Under the pieces are notes generated by a model, which saw only the letters and a list, made by a program, of their open reading frames with translations, searched no databases and was not told the DNA's origin. This document shows positions 20,723 to 29,840 of a stretch of 64,000 nucleotides of DNA, in pieces. Numbering within the stretch: the first letter of the stretch is position 1; every line of letters starts with the position of its first letter. Both the position numbers and the translations under genes were made by a program. The stretch covers positions 9,907 through 73,906 of the forward strand of contig NZ_CALFYO010000028.1 in assembly GCF_937952055.1 (NCBI RefSeq), read 5' to 3'. Origin of the DNA: an uncultured Piscinibacter sp. Lineage in GTDB: Bacteria; Pseudomonadota; Gammaproteobacteria; Burkholderiales; Burkholderiaceae_C.

Positions 20723-22027
20723 TCAGAACTTGTAGCCCCAGGCGATGCCGAATGATTTCTGCTTCATGCCGATGGTCTCGTTGCCGGCCTCGTTCTGCAC
20801 GCCCGGGATCGGCAAGCCATTGAACAACGAAGGCCCGCTGACGGATTGACGCGGCGCAATCATCAGCATGCCGGTGAGCTCGCAGTTCTTGCAGCCGGCG
20901 TAGGTGAAGCCCAGGGTGAAGTGGTCCTTCATGACCCCGGGCGCCAGGATGTTGAAGGTCACGTCGCTGCTGCCGATCGGGTTGTCGCTGCGGTTGTAGC
21001 CGGCGCGCAGCGTCAGCGTGTCGCTCATCTGCCAGGCCACGCCGAGCTTGAGCACGTCGATGTCCTGCCAGCCGAATCCGGGGCCGTTGTCGGCGCCGAG
21101 CGGCGCCACCGGCAGGCTCGGGTTGCCCACGGAGGCGACCTTGCTGTAGAGGATGCGGCCCCAGTCCAGCGCGACGGTCCACTTCGCATCGGGGCTGAAG
21201 GCGACGCCGACGTTGTAGTTGGCGGGAATGTCGAAGTCGCCGGCCTCGGCGAACAGGCCGGCGTACTTGTCGAAGCGGCTCATCTTGATGCCGCCCGAGT
21301 ACGACGCGCCGACGCTGAAGCTGTCGGTCAGCCGCCCCATGTAGCCGACGCGCAGGCCCACGCCGCTGGCGCTGTCGGTGCCGACGTTGGTGACGCTGCC
21401 GGGCGCGCCGGTGAAGGGCGGAAAGCCGGGCGCGTTGTCGAAGGCCTGCAGGCCTTGCGCCTTGAAGCGCTGGTAGCCCAGCAGCAGCGACAGGCCCACC
21501 GCATGCTGCGGGTTCAACTTGTAGGCCACCGTCGGCGCCACGACGAGCTGCATCAGGTCCACGCCCAGCGTGCCGCTGCCGCACAGGATGTTGGCCGGGC
21601 CGCCGCCGCAGTTGAAGTTGCCCTCCGGGTAGGTGGTGTTCATGCCGCCGTTGCCGTAGACGGTGACGCCCAGCGAGAGGTCGTCGGAGAGCATGCGGTT
21701 GTAGCCCATCTCGGGCACGAGGAAGTAGCGCTTGTCGCTGCGCACCTTGCCGTTCAGGCTCGGAATGGTCGCGCCGGCACGCTCGGCGTCGCGGTCGGGC
21801 ATGAAGACCTCGGCGCCGATGTCGAAGCGCGAGCCCGCCCACACCATGCTGGCCGGGTTGTTGGCGCCGCCGTACGAGTCCTGCGCCAGCGCGGTGGACA
21901 CGCCGCCCATGCCCTTGGCCTTCATGCCGTAGCCATGGGAGAAGTAGCCGTTGGTGGCCAGGGCCGGGCCGGCGACGAGCGCGGCGGCCAGGGGGATGGC
22001 CTTCAGGGCAGTGTGAATTCGGGTCAT
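20723..22027 (-). CDS. FadL/OmpP1-family outer membrane porin
   Basis: A 434-residue outer-membrane beta-barrel with a signal peptide (ending AGPALA) and the FadL N-terminal hallmark (NGYFSHGYGMKAKGMGG, then AQDSYGGANNPASM). It ends in a typical barrel C-terminus (FGIAWGYKF). FadL porins take up hydrophobic substrates. In a sulfide/sulfur operon a role in moving polysulfide or sulfur-associated hydrophobic matter is conceivable but is inference. The ATG at 22027 has AGGAGACAC upstream. Separated from sqr by 41 bases. Confidence 0.88.
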   Translation of the reverse strand: MTRIHTALKAIPLAAALVAGPALATNGYFSHGYGMKAKGMGGVSTALAQDSYGGANNPASMVWAGSRFDIGAEVFMPDRDAERAGATIPSLNGKVRSDKRYFLVPEMGYNRMLSDDLSLGVTVYGNGGMNTTYPEGNFNCGGGPANILCGSGTLGVDLMQLVVAPTVAYKLNPQHAVGLSLLLGYQRFKAQGLQAFDNAPGFPPFTGAPGSVTNVGTDSASGVGLRVGYMGRLTDSFSVGASYSGGIKMSRFDKYAGLFAEAGDFDIPANYNVGVAFSPDAKWTVALDWGRILYSKVASVGNPSLPVAPLGADNGPGFGWQDIDVLKLGVAWQMSDTLTLRAGYNRSDNPIGSSDVTFNILAPGVMKDHFTLGFTYAGCKNCELTGMLMIAPRQSVSGPSLFNGLPIPGVQNEAGNETIGMKQKSFGIAWGYKF

Positions 22028-22083
22028 GGACTGTGTCTCCTGTCTGTAGGTCTGTGAGTCGATGGATGGGAACTCGTTGGCCC

Positions 22084-22710
22084 CTACCAGCGTGCGAGGA
22101 CGCGGCCGCCCTCCACCCGGCTCTCCCAACGCGTGAGCGGGGTATTGCCCTTGGCGATGCACTCGCCATTGCGGATGTCGAAGGCCCACTCGTGCTTGGG
22201 GCAGGTCAGCGTGTGGCCTTGCAGCGCGAGATGGGGGATGTCGGTGGTCTGGTGCGGGCAGCGGCTGTCGTAGACGCGCCACTCCTCGCCCTCGCGGTGC
22301 ACGAAGAGGGCGCGGCCGTCGCAGTCGACGCGCTTCGTCGCGCCGCTGGCCAGCTCGTCGGTACCGATGACGTCGTGCCAGACCGTCTCGCCGCGCAGCG
22401 CCTCCGGGCTGAAACCCGGCAGGTTCATCTCGAGGATGATGTCGGTCGCCCAGACGATCTTCGCCAGCCCGAGCGCCGGGAAGGCCATCAGCAGCGCGTC
22501 GAGCACCTCCATCGGCGTGCAGCCCTCGCGCAGCGCGCGGTTGAGGTACTGCTTGAAACCGCGCTCGGTCTGCGCGTGCACCTTGGTGATCACCGAGATC
22601 AGGTTGCGCGTCTTCGGGTCGAGGTGCTTGCCGCACTCCTTGAGGAACTTGAAGTAGTGGCCGACCGCGTCGGGGCGGGCCTTGACGAGGTAGTTGAGGG
22701 CGTCGCTCAT
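22084..22710 (-). CDS. AhpD-like (carboxymuconolactone decarboxylase) domain fused to a Rieske [2Fe-2S] domain
   Basis: A 208-residue fusion. Residues about 5-100 form an all-helical AhpD/CMD-like domain (LDPKTRNLISVITKVHAQTERGF...), in which the usual CxxC is absent; a single Cys lies in REGCTPMEVL. Residues about 105-208 are a Rieske ferredoxin with CPHQ (Cys-x-His) and CPKH (Cys-x-x-His) cluster ligands. Start at 22710 by ATGA overlap with the universal stress gene. A soluble electron carrier or small oxidoreductase in the sulfide/sulfite operon is likely. The combination is uncommon. Confidence 0.82.
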   Translation of the reverse strand: MSDALNYLVKARPDAVGHYFKFLKECGKHLDPKTRNLISVITKVHAQTERGFKQYLNRALREGCTPMEVLDALLMAFPALGLAKIVWATDIILEMNLPGFSPEALRGETVWHDVIGTDELASGATKRVDCDGRALFVHREGEEWRVYDSRCPHQTTDIPHLALQGHTLTCPKHEWAFDIRNGECIAKGNTPLTRWESRVEGGRVLARW

Positions 22711-23558
22711 GCTGTTCCTGCGTTGGATGACGAACTCGGCGGCGTCACCAGCACCGGCCCGTCGGCCAGGCCGATGACCTTCTGCGCCACGCCGCCGAGC
22801 CAGGCGCGCGCCAGGCCCTCGTCGCGGTGCCGTCCGATGACGATCAGGTCGGCGCCGCACTGCCGTGCGGCCTCGACGATCTGCTCGTGAGGCCGGCCGC
22901 TGCGCACGATCGTGTCCACTGCCACGCCGGCGCCTTGTGCCGCGCCGGCGGCCCGCTGCAACGCCGCTTCGGCGCGGCGGCGCGACTCCTCGGACGTGGT
23001 GGTCACGGCCAGCAACGTCAATGGCAGGCCGCACTCGGCGGCAATGGCGGCAGCAGTGCCGACCGAGGCCGGCTCCGGCGCCTCGGGGTCGAGCGCCGCG
23101 AGCACGCGGGCCGACCACATCGCTGCGCCGCGCGGCACGACGAGCACGCCGCAAGGCGCATGCGCCACCACGTTGCGCACCATCTCGCCGACCAGCAGGT
23201 TGGCCAGCAGGCCACGCCTGCCGCGGCGGCGGATGACGAGCAGGTCGGCGTCGCGCTGCGTGGCCTCGTCGACGATCTCGCGCCAGGCCTCGGGCCCGCG
23301 CCGCGCCTGCAGTTCCAGCACGATGCCGGCGCGCTTGGCGTCCGCCAGCAGCGCGGCGATGCGCTCGCCCGCCTGCGCCTCGGCGTGCGCGGCCAATTGC
23401 GGGGCGAGCGCCTCGTACTCCGGGTTGCTGGCGATGGGCAGCACGGCGCGCAGCGGCAGGCCGCAGCGCTGCGCCATGGCGAAGGCGAGCGCCTCGGCGC
23501 CTGCGTCGTGCTCCGAATGCTCGGTGGCCAGCAGCAGTCGCGAAAAGACATGCGTCAT
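22707..23558 (-). CDS. Tandem-domain universal stress protein
   Basis: A 283-residue cytoplasmic protein with two UspA domains. The first ends with an ATP-loop-like segment (RRRGRRGLLANLLVGEMVRNVVAHAPCGVLVV), the second with IGRHRDEGLARAWLGGVAQKV and GPVLVTP. These are nucleotide-binding stress regulators with few defined activities. The stop overlaps the start of the AhpD-Rieske gene by four bases, tying it to the sulfur operon. Confidence 0.85.
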   Translation of the reverse strand: MTHVFSRLLLATEHSEHDAGAEALAFAMAQRCGLPLRAVLPIASNPEYEALAPQLAAHAEAQAGERIAALLADAKRAGIVLELQARRGPEAWREIVDEATQRDADLLVIRRRGRRGLLANLLVGEMVRNVVAHAPCGVLVVPRGAAMWSARVLAALDPEAPEPASVGTAAAIAAECGLPLTLLAVTTTSEESRRRAEAALQRAAGAAQGAGVAVDTIVRSGRPHEQIVEAARQCGADLIVIGRHRDEGLARAWLGGVAQKVIGLADGPVLVTPPSSSSNAGTA

Positions 23559-23572
23559 GGCCGCGACCCCAT

Positions 23573-24019
23573 TCAGTGGCCTGCCGTCAGCACGCCGGAG
23601 GCCGCCAGCAGCAGCACCGCCACCTGCGCGAGGCACAGGACGGCGTAGAGGCGGTCGCCGCGTTTCAGGTACAGCGGCAGCGTGACCAGCAACGCGAGCA
23701 GCGAGGCGCCGGTCAGCATCGCGATGCCGAGCAGGTTGGCAATGTCGCCGCGGTGCGCCAGGCCCAGCCAGCCCCAGCCGGTGGGCACGCCGGTGGCGGC
23801 GAGAAACTCCGACACCGGCAGGTTCCAGACCTCCGGCAGGCGCGAGTGCGGCACGTGCGGATCGACGAGTCCGAGGCCGTAGGCGAGGAAGATCAGCACC
23901 AGCGCCGCCAGGCCCGTCCGTGTGCCCAGTTCGAGCCAGCGCGCGTAGCGCAACTGCTCCTCGGCCTGGGTGATGGCGGCCGGCGCGGCCGTCACGGCGC
24001 CGGCTTCGTAACGCTTCAT
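23573..24019 (-). CDS. Small three-helix membrane protein next to a TauE-type exporter
   Basis: A 148-residue protein with three hydrophobic segments (about 36-55, 95-115, 122-143) and a cytoplasmic-looking N-terminus. Position and layout resemble the DUF1634 membrane proteins that accompany TauE/SafE permeases, but the match was judged by eye only. Start overlaps the exporter stop (ATGA). A likely accessory subunit of the exporter (inference). Confidence 0.6.
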   Translation of the reverse strand: MKRYEAGAVTAAPAAITQAEEQLRYARWLELGTRTGLAALVLIFLAYGLGLVDPHVPHSRLPEVWNLPVSEFLAATGVPTGWGWLGLAHRGDIANLLGIAMLTGASLLALLVTLPLYLKRGDRLYAVLCLAQVAVLLLAASGVLTAGH

Positions 24020-24972
24020 GGCCACACCCCCGTGCCCTTGAGCAACGCGCGCAAGCCGGCAAACAGCAGCACGCTGATCACCATGCGCCGGATCACCGTG
24101 CCCTTGAGCACGTCGAGCAGGCGTGCGCCGATCATCGCGCCGAGCATCATGCCGATCACCGAGGGCACGGCGATCATCGGCAGCACCGCGCCCTTGTTGA
24201 CGTAGACCCAGGCGGCCGAGGAGTCGACCAGCGACAGCACCAGCCCGGAGGTGCCGGCCGAAACCTTCAGTGGCGCGCCCATCAGCAGGTTCAGCGCCGG
24301 CACGTTGGCCCAGCCGGCGCCGATGCCGAACATGCCGGCGAGCACGCCGATGCCGAGGAACACCACGAGCCCGGCACCGCTGCGATGCACCTGCCAGTCG
24401 ATGCGCTGGCGCGTGGCACCGTCGACGAACACGCCGTGCAGCGCCAGCGCGGCGGACAGGCGGTCGGGGGCATCGACCACCGGGAACTCCGACTTCTTCG
24501 AGACGAACATCAGCACGACGATTGCCAGCACGATCACGCCGAGCGCCGTCTGCACCACCGACACCGGCATCGCCAGCCCGAGCAGCGCGCCGCCGATCGA
24601 GCTGGCCGAGGCCAGCAGTGCCAGCGGCAGCGCCAGGCGCAGGCTGGCCAGGCCGCTGCGCAGCAGCATCGGCGCCGCTGCCAGTGCGCTGGCCAGCGCC
24701 ACCAGCAGGCCGGCGCCGCGCACGAAGTCGAGATGGAAGGGGAAGAAGCCGCCGACGATGGGCACGAACAGCGTGCCGCCGCCGATACCGGCCGGCACCG
24801 CGACGATGCCCATCACGAAGCAGGTGACGAACAGGGCGACCGGCCAGAACCACCACGGCAGACCGGTCGCGGCGGCCGCCACATCGGCGGCCTGGGCCGG
24901 GCCGGCCACGCAGGCCAACAGCACCAGCCAGGCGGCGTGCCAGGGCAAGGAGGCGGGCAAGCGGCGCAGCAT
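24016..24972 (-). CDS. TauE/SafE-family anion exporter
   Basis: A 318-residue polytopic membrane protein with eight to nine helices and two repeated halves, each with a Gly-rich loop (GIVAVPAGIGGGTLFVP and GMFGIGAGWANVPALN), the mark of the TauE/SafE family. Members export sulfite, sulfoacetate or related organosulfur anions. Starts directly after the soeC stop with no gap, so removal of excess sulfite or sulfate is a reasonable role. Substrate not provable from sequence. Confidence 0.85.
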   Translation of the reverse strand: MLRRLPASLPWHAAWLVLLACVAGPAQAADVAAAATGLPWWFWPVALFVTCFVMGIVAVPAGIGGGTLFVPIVGGFFPFHLDFVRGAGLLVALASALAAAPMLLRSGLASLRLALPLALLASASSIGGALLGLAMPVSVVQTALGVIVLAIVVLMFVSKKSEFPVVDAPDRLSAALALHGVFVDGATRQRIDWQVHRSGAGLVVFLGIGVLAGMFGIGAGWANVPALNLLMGAPLKVSAGTSGLVLSLVDSSAAWVYVNKGAVLPMIAVPSVIGMMLGAMIGARLLDVLKGTVIRRMVISVLLFAGLRALLKGTGVWP

Positions 24973-25947
24973 TCAGGAAACCGCCTGGTAGTAGAGGTTC
25001 TGCGGATGGTTCGCCTGCGCGAAGAAGAACCAGCGCTCGGCCAGCAGACCGACGAACTGCACCGCGAATGCCAGCAGCAGGGCGGTGCCCGTGCCGGGCA
25101 TGGCCGCCAGCAGCAGCGTCGGCACGAGGAAGGCCGCGGCCAGGAAGAACCACTTCACCGCGCGCAGGAACGGCAGCCCGCGGCCGTGCGAGAACTCGCG
25201 CGTGTTGAACGATCCCCCCATGAAACCCTGCGAACGCTGCACCACCGTCGGATGCTTGACGCCGATCGCGGACTGGATCGTCGAGCGCGGCTTCAGCCGA
25301 GCGTTGCGCCACAGGGACGCGACCCGCCCGATCGCCGCAAGCACCGTGAGCGCGATGGCCCAGCCCGTGAGGAAGCCTGCCACCTCGGATGCGGCCAGCG
25401 CGGCCAGGCCCGCAGCCAGGGTGAAGCCGGACGCGCCGCCGAGCAGCGTGTAGTTCAGCGGCGTCAACGGCGTGTGCCACTCGGCCAGGAAGCGCAGGCA
25501 CGCGTAGATCATCCCGGTGCAGACGAACAGGGCGAACGCCAGCAGCGTACCGACGATGCCGACCAGGACGGTCAGGTCGATGTCCGCGCCGTGCGGAAGG
25601 GCAATCAGCACCGGCGCCCAGCCCAGTGCGTGCAGCAAGCCGTAGAGCGCGACGACGGCCATGAAGGCCGGCAGCACGATGACCTCGCGTGACAGCCACG
25701 AGGTGCGCCATTGCGCGGCCGAGCGCCAGGCGCGCTCGGGGCGGCCGAGGTGGAAGAACGACGCCACCAGCCCGGCGACCAGCAGAGCCAGCGCCACGGC
25801 ACTTCCGGTCGCGTAGAAGGCGCGCCCGGCGGGGGACGCCAGCAGTCCGACCAGTGCGTAGCTCTGCACCGTGAACAGCGCCAGGAACAGGCCTTGCCCG
25901 GCGCCGATCAGCGTGGTGAGGAAGATGACGGAGAAAGCGGGATGCAT
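24973..25947 (-). CDS. soeC: Sulfite dehydrogenase (quinone) membrane anchor SoeC
   Basis: A 324-residue NrfD/DmsC-type protein with about eight to nine membrane helices that anchors the SoeAB dimer and passes electrons to quinone. The DmsC-like landmarks are seen: HPAFSVIFLTTLIGAGQGLFL at the start (first 19 residues after Met) and SFFHLGRPERAWRS. It follows soeB by 19 bases. Family assignment is firm; the Soe designation rests on the operon and on the absence of an export signal on SoeA. Confidence 0.85.
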   Translation of the reverse strand: MHPAFSVIFLTTLIGAGQGLFLALFTVQSYALVGLLASPAGRAFYATGSAVALALLVAGLVASFFHLGRPERAWRSAAQWRTSWLSREVIVLPAFMAVVALYGLLHALGWAPVLIALPHGADIDLTVLVGIVGTLLAFALFVCTGMIYACLRFLAEWHTPLTPLNYTLLGGASGFTLAAGLAALAASEVAGFLTGWAIALTVLAAIGRVASLWRNARLKPRSTIQSAIGVKHPTVVQRSQGFMGGSFNTREFSHGRGLPFLRAVKWFFLAAAFLVPTLLLAAMPGTGTALLLAFAVQFVGLLAERWFFFAQANHPQNLYYQAVS

Positions 25948-25966
25948 GTCGGGGTGGAGGTTGCGG

Positions 25967-26701
25967 TCACCAGCTGGCGTCTTCGAGCGTCGATGCGCCT
26001 TCGGACGGCTTGGGCAGGTGACCCTCGACCCGCAGCGGGTTGTCGGCCCGGACCAGCTCGTCCTCGTGGATGCGGATGCGCGTCGTGCGCCGCGGCAGGT
26101 AGTGGTTGGCGGGCTGGGTGCCCCATTCCGGCATCAGCGCGTAGCCGCCGTTCTCGCGGATCGCGCGCGATGCCTCGGATTGCGGATCGTGGATGTCGCC
26201 GAAGATGCGCGCCGAGGTCGGGCAGGCCTTGACGCACGAGGGCTTGCGGTCCACCTCGGGCAGGCGCGCGTCGTAGATCCGGTCCACGCAGAGAGTGCAC
26301 TTCTTCATCACCTTCTGGTGCTCGTCGAGCTCCCGCGCACCGTACGGGCAGGCCCAGCTGCAGTACTTGCAGCCGATGCACTTGTCGTAGTCGACCAGCA
26401 CGATGCCGTCTTCCTCGCGCTTGTACGAGGCGCCGGTCGGGCACACGGGCACGCACGGCGGATCCTCGCAATGCAGGCAGGACTTCGGGAAGTGGACGGT
26501 CTCGGTGAGCGGGAACTGCCCGACCTCGAAGGTCTGCACCCGATTGAAGAAGGTGCCGCTCGGATCAGCCCCATAGGGACTCTGGTCGGACATCGGCCCG
26601 GCCGCGCCGGCGTTGTTCCATTCCTTGCAGCTGGTCACGCAGGCGTGGCATCCCACGCAGACGTTCAGGTCGATGACCAGGGCGAGTTGGCGGCGGCTCA
26701 T
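25967..26701 (-). CDS. soeB: Sulfite dehydrogenase iron-sulfur subunit SoeB
   Basis: A 244-residue ferredoxin-like electron-transfer subunit with four [4Fe-4S] sites: CVGCHACVTSCKEWN, CLHCEDPPCVPVCPTGA, CIGCKYCSWACPYGAR and CTLC...CVKACPT. No signal peptide, in agreement with a cytoplasmic complex. ATG overlaps the soeA stop (ATGA). Transfers electrons from the molybdopterin subunit to SoeC. Confidence 0.9.
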   Translation of the reverse strand: MSRRQLALVIDLNVCVGCHACVTSCKEWNNAGAAGPMSDQSPYGADPSGTFFNRVQTFEVGQFPLTETVHFPKSCLHCEDPPCVPVCPTGASYKREEDGIVLVDYDKCIGCKYCSWACPYGARELDEHQKVMKKCTLCVDRIYDARLPEVDRKPSCVKACPTSARIFGDIHDPQSEASRAIRENGGYALMPEWGTQPANHYLPRRTTRIRIHEDELVRADNPLRVEGHLPKPSEGASTLEDASW

Positions 26702-29616
26702 CGGCTTGCCTTCGCGGGAATGGCCGCGTCGCTCGCGTTCGTCAGCTCCGCGGGACGCGCAGCCATGCCCGGGTAGCGGCGCATCGGCTGGAACTGCGGT
26801 TCGCTTTGCGCCGGCTCTTCGGGCGCGGCCTTGACGACCCGCACGCGCACGTCGTACCAGGCAGCCTGGCCCGTGATCGGGTCGGAGTTGGAGATCTTCG
26901 CATCGCTGCCGCGCACCGGCAGCTCCTCGGAGATGACGTGGTTGAGCAGGAAGCCCTCGCGCGACTCATTGGCGTCGGGAGACAGGTTCCAGGCGCCGGA
27001 GGCCTTGCCGATGGCGTTCCAGGTCCAGACGGTACCGGGCTCGACGGCCTGCGAGTGGCTCGCCTTGCAGCGCACACGGCCCCATTGCGACTCGACCCAC
27101 ACCCAGTCGCCGTCCTCGATGCCCGACGCACGCGCGGTCTGGGCATTGATGTGCAGCACGTTGTAGGTGTGGATCTGGCGCAGCCAGGCGTTCTGCGAAT
27201 CCCAGGAGTGGTACATCGCCATCGGGCGCTGCGTCACCGCGGCGAGCGGGTAGCGGTGCTTGTCGGTGACGTGCGATTCGAGCGGCTCGTAGAAGAACGG
27301 CAGCGGGTCGAAATACGTCTCGACGCGCTTCTTCAGGTGCGCGGGCGGCTTGCGGGTCAGCCCCTTGCCCTGCGCGGCGCTGCGGAAGCGCTGCAGCACC
27401 TCCGAATACAGGTGGATCAGGATCGGCTCGGCGTAGCGCGTGATGCGGTTGGCGCGCGACCACTCGAGGTAGCCCTGGTTCCAGTTGCGCATGTACTGGT
27501 AGCTGCGCGGCAACTCATAGTGGAAGACGCAGTTGTGCTGCTCGTACATCTCCCACTGGCGCGGGTTCGGCTCGCCCACCAGGCTCTTCTCGCCGCCCTT
27601 GCCGCGCCAGCCCGCCAGGAAGCCGATGCCGGAGCCCGGTTCGGTCTCCCAGTTGACGATGAAGTCGGGGTAGTCGCGGAACTTGCGCTGGCCCTGCGGC
27701 GTCACGAAGGCGGGCAGCTTCAGCCGCGTGCCGAGCTCGATCAGCACCTCCTGGAAGGGCTTGCAGTCGCCCGACGGCGGCACCACCGGAATGCGCACCG
27801 AATCGACCGGGCCGTCGAACTCCGAGATCGGCCGGTCGAGCATGGACATGACGTCGTGCCGCTCGAGGTAGGTGGTGTCGGGCAGGATCAGGTCGGCGAA
27901 CGCCGTCATCTCCGAATGGAAGGCATCGGACACGGCGATGAACGGGATCTTGTAGCCGCCGTCCTCGCCCCTGTCGTTGAGCATCCTGCGCACCTCGGCC
28001 GTGTTCATCGTGGAGTTCCACGACATGTTGGCCATGAAGATGAGCAGCGTGTCGATCGGGTACGGGTCACCGCGCCATGCGTTGGTGATGACGTTGTGCA
28101 TCAGCCCGTGCACCGACAGCGGGTACTCCCAGGAGAACGCCTTGTCGATGCGCACCGGCGAGCCGTCGTCGGTGACGAACAGGTCGTCGGGGTCGGCGGG
28201 CCAGCCCAGCGGCATGCCGTCCAGCGGATGGTCGGGCTTGACGGCGCGCTCGTCGTTGGGCGGGCGCGCGCATGGCGGAATCGGGCGAGGGAAGGGCGCC
28301 TTGTGGCGAAATCCTCCCGGCCGGTCGATCGTGCCCAGCAGCGACATCAGGATGCCCAGGGCGCGGATGGTCTGGAACCCGTTGGAATGCGCGGCCAGCC
28401 CGCGCATCGCGTGGAACGACACGGGGTTGCCGGTCACGGTGTCGTGCTCGTTGCCCCAGGCATCGGTCCAGGCGATCGGCAGCTCGATGCGCTGGTCGCG
28501 CGCCGTCACGCCCATCTCGTGGGCCAGGCGGCGGATCGTGTCGGCGGGGATGCCGGTGATCTGCGCCGCCCACTCGGGCGTGTAGTCCTTGACGCGGTCC
28601 TGCAGCAGCTGGAACGCCGGCTTGACCACGGTGCCGTCGGCCAGAGTGAACTCGCCGAGCAGGAACGGGTCGGCCCCGGGCGTGTGCGTCACGACCGGCT
28701 TGCCGGTGGTGCGGTCCCACCAGAGCTTGTCCTGCGGGTCGTAGCAGGCCTCTTCGGTGGGCACCTCGGTGCGCACGAACATGCCGAACTCGTCGCTGGC
28801 GGCATCGACGTTGACGAGTTGGCCCGCGTTGCTGTAGCGCACCAGGAAGTCGCGGTCGTACAGACCCTTGGCGAGGATCTCGTGGATCACCGCGAGCAGG
28901 AAGGCTCCGTCGGTGCCCGGGCGGATCGGCACCCACTCGTCGGCGATCGCGGAGTACCCGGTGCGCACCGGGTTGATCGAGATGAAGCGCCCGCCGTCGC
29001 GCTTGAACTTCGACAGCGCGATCTTCATCGGGTTGGAGTGGTGATCCTCGGCGGTGCCGATCATCACGAACAGCTTGGCGCGGTCGAGGTCCGGGCCGCC
29101 GAACTCCCAGAACGAGCCGCCGATCGTGTAGATCATGCCGGCGGCCATGTTCACCGAGCAGAAACCGCCGTGTGCCGCGTAGTTGGGCGTACCGAACTGG
29201 CGCGCGAACATGCCGGTCAGCGCCTGCATCTGGTCGCGTCCGGTGAACAGGGCGAACTGCTTCGGATCGGTGGATCGGATGCGCGCCAGGCGCTCGGCCA
29301 GCGTGGCGAAGGCTTCCTCCCACTCGATCTCCACGAACTCGCCTGCACCGCGCTCGCTGCCCTCGCGCCGCTTCAGCGGCTTGAGCAGACGGGCCGGCGA
29401 GTACTGTTTCATGATGCCCGACGAGCCCTTGGCACAGATCACGCCCTGGTTCAGCGGATGATCCGGGTTGCCGTCGATGTAGCGCACCTTGCCGTCACGC
29501 AGGTGCACGCGGATGCCGCAGCGGCACGCACACATGTAGCAGGTCGTGTTGCGCGTCTCGTGGGCCGCATCGGCATGCGGATCGGTGAGCGGGTCGTGCA
29601 GCGGCGATCGGGGCAT
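26698..29616 (-). CDS. soeA: Sulfite dehydrogenase molybdopterin subunit SoeA
   Basis: A 972-residue DMSO-reductase-family Mo-bisPGD enzyme. N-terminal [4Fe-4S] site CYMCACRCGI followed by GVICAKGSSG, then the long molybdopterin-binding body and a C-terminal dinucleotide-binding domain. No Tat motif precedes the cluster, so catalysis is cytoplasmic, as known for SoeABC of Allochromatium, which oxidises sulfite to sulfate. The start is uncertain: ATG 29616 gives a compact N-terminus but has no clear ribosome site; an in-frame ATG at 29664 adds 16 residues. First gene of the - strand operon that continues to at least 22084. Confidence 0.88.
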   Translation of the reverse strand: MPRSPLHDPLTDPHADAAHETRNTTCYMCACRCGIRVHLRDGKVRYIDGNPDHPLNQGVICAKGSSGIMKQYSPARLLKPLKRREGSERGAGEFVEIEWEEAFATLAERLARIRSTDPKQFALFTGRDQMQALTGMFARQFGTPNYAAHGGFCSVNMAAGMIYTIGGSFWEFGGPDLDRAKLFVMIGTAEDHHSNPMKIALSKFKRDGGRFISINPVRTGYSAIADEWVPIRPGTDGAFLLAVIHEILAKGLYDRDFLVRYSNAGQLVNVDAASDEFGMFVRTEVPTEEACYDPQDKLWWDRTTGKPVVTHTPGADPFLLGEFTLADGTVVKPAFQLLQDRVKDYTPEWAAQITGIPADTIRRLAHEMGVTARDQRIELPIAWTDAWGNEHDTVTGNPVSFHAMRGLAAHSNGFQTIRALGILMSLLGTIDRPGGFRHKAPFPRPIPPCARPPNDERAVKPDHPLDGMPLGWPADPDDLFVTDDGSPVRIDKAFSWEYPLSVHGLMHNVITNAWRGDPYPIDTLLIFMANMSWNSTMNTAEVRRMLNDRGEDGGYKIPFIAVSDAFHSEMTAFADLILPDTTYLERHDVMSMLDRPISEFDGPVDSVRIPVVPPSGDCKPFQEVLIELGTRLKLPAFVTPQGQRKFRDYPDFIVNWETEPGSGIGFLAGWRGKGGEKSLVGEPNPRQWEMYEQHNCVFHYELPRSYQYMRNWNQGYLEWSRANRITRYAEPILIHLYSEVLQRFRSAAQGKGLTRKPPAHLKKRVETYFDPLPFFYEPLESHVTDKHRYPLAAVTQRPMAMYHSWDSQNAWLRQIHTYNVLHINAQTARASGIEDGDWVWVESQWGRVRCKASHSQAVEPGTVWTWNAIGKASGAWNLSPDANESREGFLLNHVISEELPVRGSDAKISNSDPITGQAAWYDVRVRVVKAAPEEPAQSEPQFQPMRRYPGMAARPAELTNASDAAIPAKASR

Positions 29617-29730
29617 GGATGGGTGGCGGATCTGGGTCGTGCGGGAGAGGTGTGCTGACGCCATGCAGAGCAAGGACCGACCCCTGGGGGCGCAAGCTCG
29701 TTCGATTGGACAATCGGCCCTTTGGGGCGT

Positions 29731-29773
29731 CTACTCCCGCGTTGGGGTAGCTCCACCTGCCCGACAGGGGTAT
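29731..29773. promoter_or_regulatory. Candidate operator upstream of soeA: paired CCC-N4/5-GGG dyads
   Basis: In the 224-base divergent gap between soeA and the MazG-like gene, CTACTCCCGCGTTGGGGTAG (29731-29750) is an inverted repeat with arms CTACxCC/GGxGTAG. A second copy, TGCCCGACAGGGGTA, lies at 29758-29772. Related dyads are upstream of dsrA (53771) and soxY (63365, 63388). Likely binding sites for a shared sulfur-responsive regulator (inference). Confidence 0.4.
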
Positions 29774-29840
29774 GTCCGGGCCCGGCTCGATGGGGCAGTG
29801 CCGGCTACGATGCACGGTTGGAGCATGCCGTGGACCAGCA

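Noticed and set aside
26698..29616. Assignment as a thiosulfate/polysulfide reductase or DMSO reductase instead of SoeA
   Set aside because: No Tat signal is present, so the enzyme faces the cytoplasm, and the operon lies among sulfur-oxidation genes. SoeABC fits better, although the family alone does not prove it.
29617..29840. A tRNA-like GTTCGATT segment in the soeA upstream gap
   Set aside because: No acceptor stem, D arm or anticodon arm could be folded around it.
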